Below are positions 60,301 through 64,000 of a DNA stretch of 64,000 bases, piece by piece (positions within the stretch are counted from its first letter, which is position 1; each line of letters begins with the position of its first letter). The DNA is from Enoplolaimus lenunculus. Lineage: Eukaryota > Nematoda > Enoplea > Enoplida > Thoracostomopsidae. The DNA lies in contig JASANG010001215.1 of the NCBI GenBank assembly GCA_030248215.1, forward strand, positions 124,001-188,000, read 5' to 3'. A model generated the notes under the pieces. It had not been told where the DNA came from and made no database searches. It worked only from the letters and a program-made list of their open reading frames with translations. Both the position numbers and the translations under genes were made by a program.

Positions 60301-63300
60301 TTAAAAACGACCAGTCTTTCAGGGATGACTAGTGTTAATTGAATATGGCAACTGTACATTATTCTTAGTCGTATTCAAATCAATAAACAATAAAAATCAT
60401 AAAGAATAACAGCATAAACTTTGTGCACTAACCTGGTTCTTGTTTCATTATATTCAAACTTGTTATAGCAGCAGACGCAAGCAACGGAGGAAGTGACGCC
60501 GAAAAGCAGTAACCGAGACCAGAAAGACGCTGAAATAGAAAAAGTAAATCTACATATAAAGTTACAGAAAGAAATTTAATTTTTATTTAGCGCATCAATC
60601 GTATTACGATAGGTTTCAGAAATTTCGAACATTAAACAGTAAAATAGATAAATCCTAGATATTCACAATAAAGCTAATGCTATTTTCAGTAAGATCTACA
60701 AACAATCCCATTGTAGCATTACAAACCAACCTGTATTACACTCTACGTACCTTCGAAAACTAAGTAATAAGCCTAATAATTTAGTTTACAAACTCTTTCT
60801 ACCTTTTCTATTTGGGCATTGTGCTTAAATTGTTCCCTGTCTAGTGTGTTTCCCAATAATATTCTAATCCTCATGTGCATTGAGACAACAATTAAATAGT
60901 TACAGCTAATCTAGTAAATTGATGCAATGACTACGAGAAACCACAGCAGCTTGCCGTACAACGTTGCAAACAGCATTGAGTATCCTAACATACCCTTAAA
61001 GTTATATGCATCGCGTCAAATAAGAATACACTCTCGAAGAACAACAGCACAAAATAATAAATTTCCAGCAGCATAACCTATTTTAGTCTTCGATCTTCCT
61101 CAAGGCGTCCTGAGCCGCTGTACAATCTCTAAAAACAAATCTTGCTACTACAAATTACAGAATATAATAAAATGACCCATATGTACTTGATGATCAACAA
61201 CGTACGACCGACCACAACAAAAGCCACCGCCGGACGCTGCTGCATTCTCGAGCGACACACAAATCATATCAATGTCTTCAACCTGAAAAAACATATAAAC
61301 AAAAATAATATTCCGTAATAGCTAAATCAAACATTAACATTATTATAGCAAATTACATCCTAATCACTGACACAACCGAACACAAAAAATGAACTGCATT
61401 AAAAGTCAAAGTGAAAACAATGTTTGAAAATTACTTATTAAATTCGGAATGTCGCGAAATACTAATACGGAAATTATGTTTATATTGCAGTTCTCGTTTG
61501 CCTAAACTTTCTATTCTTCGAACATCTGCAACACAACATACTCAACTGACTCCAAAACCCAAATCGTCTAAGCACACCATTCAGTGATTTCAAGGTTACA
61601 TATTTTATCACCAACTAGTGATAGGTGCTACACATATTTGAGAATACGGGCACAAGACAAGATAATACCTAATTATAATGGTCAGAAACCAACATGTTAA
61701 CAAACATACGTCAATATTATAATGTTCTGTAATGCCGCGGCCGCTTGCTCCAAGCACAGCAAACGATAGGCTTTCATCAATAAAAATACGCACTTTGTAC
61801 TTCCACTTGAGCTCAAGCTGCAACAAGCATAATGCAGTAAACATTCGAAATCGTGTAGAACAAATAAATTGACAATTCAATTCGATAAACATTTTGGACA
61901 AATACAACAAAAACATTGGCCGGATACAAAAATGCACACTATAATAACAGTCTCAGAAAACTACCGCATGAGATTTGAAGTTAATATGGTATTTACGTTA
62001 ATGATATGTGTTCCAATTGCTTTTCCATATTAATTATTTTCGCGAAATATTTACGTTATTTAGCAAATTAATCTTATTTCCGTAAAAACACTGTACGTTT
62101 TTATTTATGATTTTTCATAAATTTGAATAAAATTATACTCGAACACTCACCAGTTTTGGTAGCTGGCAAATCTTTCCCGTATTTAAGTAAATGCCTTCAA
62201 TGACAAGGAAACGTCTTGTTACACTGGCCTTTTTTGGATTCTGAAAAAACAACTTGCAGTCTTCGCTGGAACAGAAACAGAAATCGGCACAAGAATTTCA
62301 ATACTGCATCAACGAAACACTACTAATTGATTGAACACAAAATTAATATGGTGTTTGATCACCAATTCGCGTTTTCATTACTAAGTTTTCCAAGTTCTTT
62401 AAAAACATGCATCGGGTAAAATTGAAAATATTATAACGAATTTGCAGACCAAACAAAAGTTGCAAAATGAAGGTGTCTCATAGTATAATTTTCTCAGACA
62501 TTATAAATATATACACGTCAATGCTTAATAATTTGCAAACAAGCGTGTAAAATTCCTGGTCGCGCGTCTACAAATATTAAAAGAGGGCAACAAGAAGTGG
62601 AATTTTCACAAAATTCAGGCCGATACAGGTATTCTGATGGAGCCCTGAGTTTTACCCAACGCCGATAACTGCACCAACTTTGAAAATACATAAGATTGCG
62701 TTACAGTTTGTAACTAGTAGTGACTAATATGAAACCTGTTCGAATTTAAGTTTTGTTACAGTTGACACTACATGTTGTTGGAGTGTAGCCCGAATATACT
62801 GTGTAAGAATTTGAAAATAAAAGCAACACATGATTAAAGTCGTCGAAATACCTTTGTGATATGCTGCAACTTGGTCAAAACATTAACATTCATGGCAAAA
62901 ATGAGTACTACGTAGACGTTCTGCACTGCAACACCACACACAAAATTGCGTTATTCTTATTCCATTCGCAGTGGCGGCTCCTACATAATATTTCACACTA
63001 AGAATTCAGCTATATGCAAAATATTTCGGAAAGAAGAAAGCCAGCGAGCATGCTTGCCCATACGGTAAGCAATATCATATGGGTATGACGAAAGTGGTAA
63101 CAACAAAACTAATTCGGGTCCATCACTTCATATTGAGGTTAGAAACACTGCGAACTAATGGTTTTGGTTTAAGCCAACCTGTTTGTCTCTCTGTGCTTGA
63201 ATTTTCAACAACCGTTCGAGATCATTATAATCGTTGTGCTCAAAAAATTCCACTCTACTTCTTGACGCTTGAATGCCTTTTTGAATTGCAAAGTTCACAG

Positions 63301-63895
63301 CCTTGTCGCTAAAACATATATCAACTGTACTTAATATTTCCGCATTATCACACGCACACTAGAGAACTTTTTGAAAGTGGTTGACAACTTCCGAAACTAA
63401 AAAGCTACTGCATCAGCCAACATGCTGAAGCGAACAAGCTTTAGTGCATTGTCTACTGAAGCATTTTTACCTTCAGTATCTACCACACTGAAGCTCTTTG
63501 GCTTTAGTGTGTCGGCTACTGAGACCAAAAATGTTTCAATTGCCAACACACTGCAGCACTTCATCTAAACACACACTTCATCTAAACTAACAGATGCGTA
63601 TAACTTTAATGAAGGGTTTAAACAATAAACAAGGTAAGTCAACAAAAAATCAATCAAGTTCTACTAGCAAACTGTGTTAATTTATGTTTACTCGTCTTTC
63701 ACTGCTATCTACATGTGCAGGTCTAACAACATTCCCACAATGCTCGCTTAGTTAATACTAACCAAAAGATAATATCTCCTCGTTTAGCATACGCAGGTAT
63801 GGCACTGGCAATTGTGGCGAACCCGTACGAATAAAGCACAGCTTCTTCACACTTCATGAATGACGCAAGTTCTTCTTCGAGGTCCAAATGAACGT
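57336..63895 (-). CDS. SPTLC1: serine palmitoyltransferase subunit 1 (3' part; 5' exons outside window)
   Basis: Nine exons, high to low: 63895-63763, 63308-63179, 62240-62151, 61817-61710, 61282-61187, 60529-60433, 58952-58777, 58033-57960, 57465-57336. Phases agree throughout; 344 residues and TAA. With SPTLC2-type subunits it forms the ER enzyme that condenses serine with palmitoyl-CoA, the first step of sphingolipid synthesis. Landmarks: [80 protein letters not shown], then [15 protein letters not shown] where the PLP lysine of the catalytic subunit is absent, as is normal for subunit 1. [17 protein letters not shown] and [14 protein letters not shown] complete it. About 160 N-terminal residues lie beyond 64000. 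Exons 63763 and 60433 use GTTAGT donors, and 63179 uses GTTGGC. Confidence 0.95.
57683..57850. repeat. CGCG-rich MITE-like repeat in the last SPTLC1 intron but one side
   Basis: Rich in ACCGCG, GCGACC and ATCGCGG words. One end (GAATTAAATGCAACCGTGACC, near 57670) is the near inverse of GCGATTGCACATTTAATTC at about 58655-58675, and related CGCG-rich text is at 2560-2790. It lies in the intron between the last two SPTLC1 exons. Confidence 0.55.
59890..60635. repeat. identical 60-bp direct repeats flanking an SPTLC1 exon
   Basis: Positions 59890-59949 and 60576-60635 are the same 60 bases (starting TTAATTTTTATTTAGCGC, ending CGAACATTAA). The exon 60433-60529 lies between them. The upstream copy is 46 bp from the exon acceptor. 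No further homology extends past either end. Confidence 0.9.
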
Positions 63896-64000
63896 CTGCA
63901 ACAAAACATATTACAGTACTATCGAGAATTTTTTTAAAAGATTGAATATTACATGACATAAGTAACTGAATTAAAATTTATGGCAGTATTGAGAGCGTAT

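Noticed and set aside
63401-63560. Repeated ACTGAAGC/GCTTTAGTG words as a possible tandem repeat
   Set aside because: Spacing is irregular and units could not be aligned; it may be a decayed palindrome but the support is weak.

Overview
The window is nuclear DNA from an invertebrate animal. It is AT-rich, its genes have many short exons joined by GT-AG introns, and short non-autonomous DNA transposons (MITEs) are very dense. Five conserved metazoan genes were reassembled exon by exon from reading-frame phase and splice sites. Gene size, intron size and MITE load would suit an ascidian or another invertebrate deuterostome; that placement is a guess. I saw no bacterial, viral or LTR-element coding sequence.

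Layout. (1) 1709-13372, minus: membralin (TMEM259 family), 15 coding exons, 801 aa predicted. (2) 15580-30309, plus: a bestrophin anion channel, 9 coding exons, 1062 aa, with a tail of about 690 residues in its last exon. The 251 bp spanning the stop codon are tandemly duplicated. (3) 41200-45230, minus: a tetraspanin, 8 coding exons, 267 aa under the best model. (4) 49489-54742, plus: a small four-pass MARVEL-domain protein (CMTM/plasmolipin-like), 4 exons, 178 aa. (5) 57336 to beyond the right edge, minus: serine palmitoyltransferase subunit 1 (SPTLC1), 9 exons in the window, 344 C-terminal residues. Membralin/bestrophin and tetraspanin/MARVEL are head-to-head pairs; bestrophin/tetraspanin and MARVEL/SPTLC1 are tail-to-tail. 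Four of the products are membrane proteins and SPTLC1 belongs to an ER-membrane enzyme, but nothing indicates a shared pathway.

The intergenic spaces (13.4-15.6, 30.6-41.2, 45.2-49.5 and 54.7-57.3 kb) and most long introns are filled with MITEs and tandem repeats. At least four unrelated-looking families with 8-bp target duplications (hAT-like) carry internal arrays of one hexamer each: ACCGGA, CCGGAT, CCTAAG, and probably GAGACC. Many copies keep perfect target duplications and must be young. Other families have TA duplications (mariner-like) or are long palindromes. Several sit within tens of bases of exons, and one local duplication copied a real splice donor. No transposase gene is present, so all copies depend on a source elsewhere in the genome.
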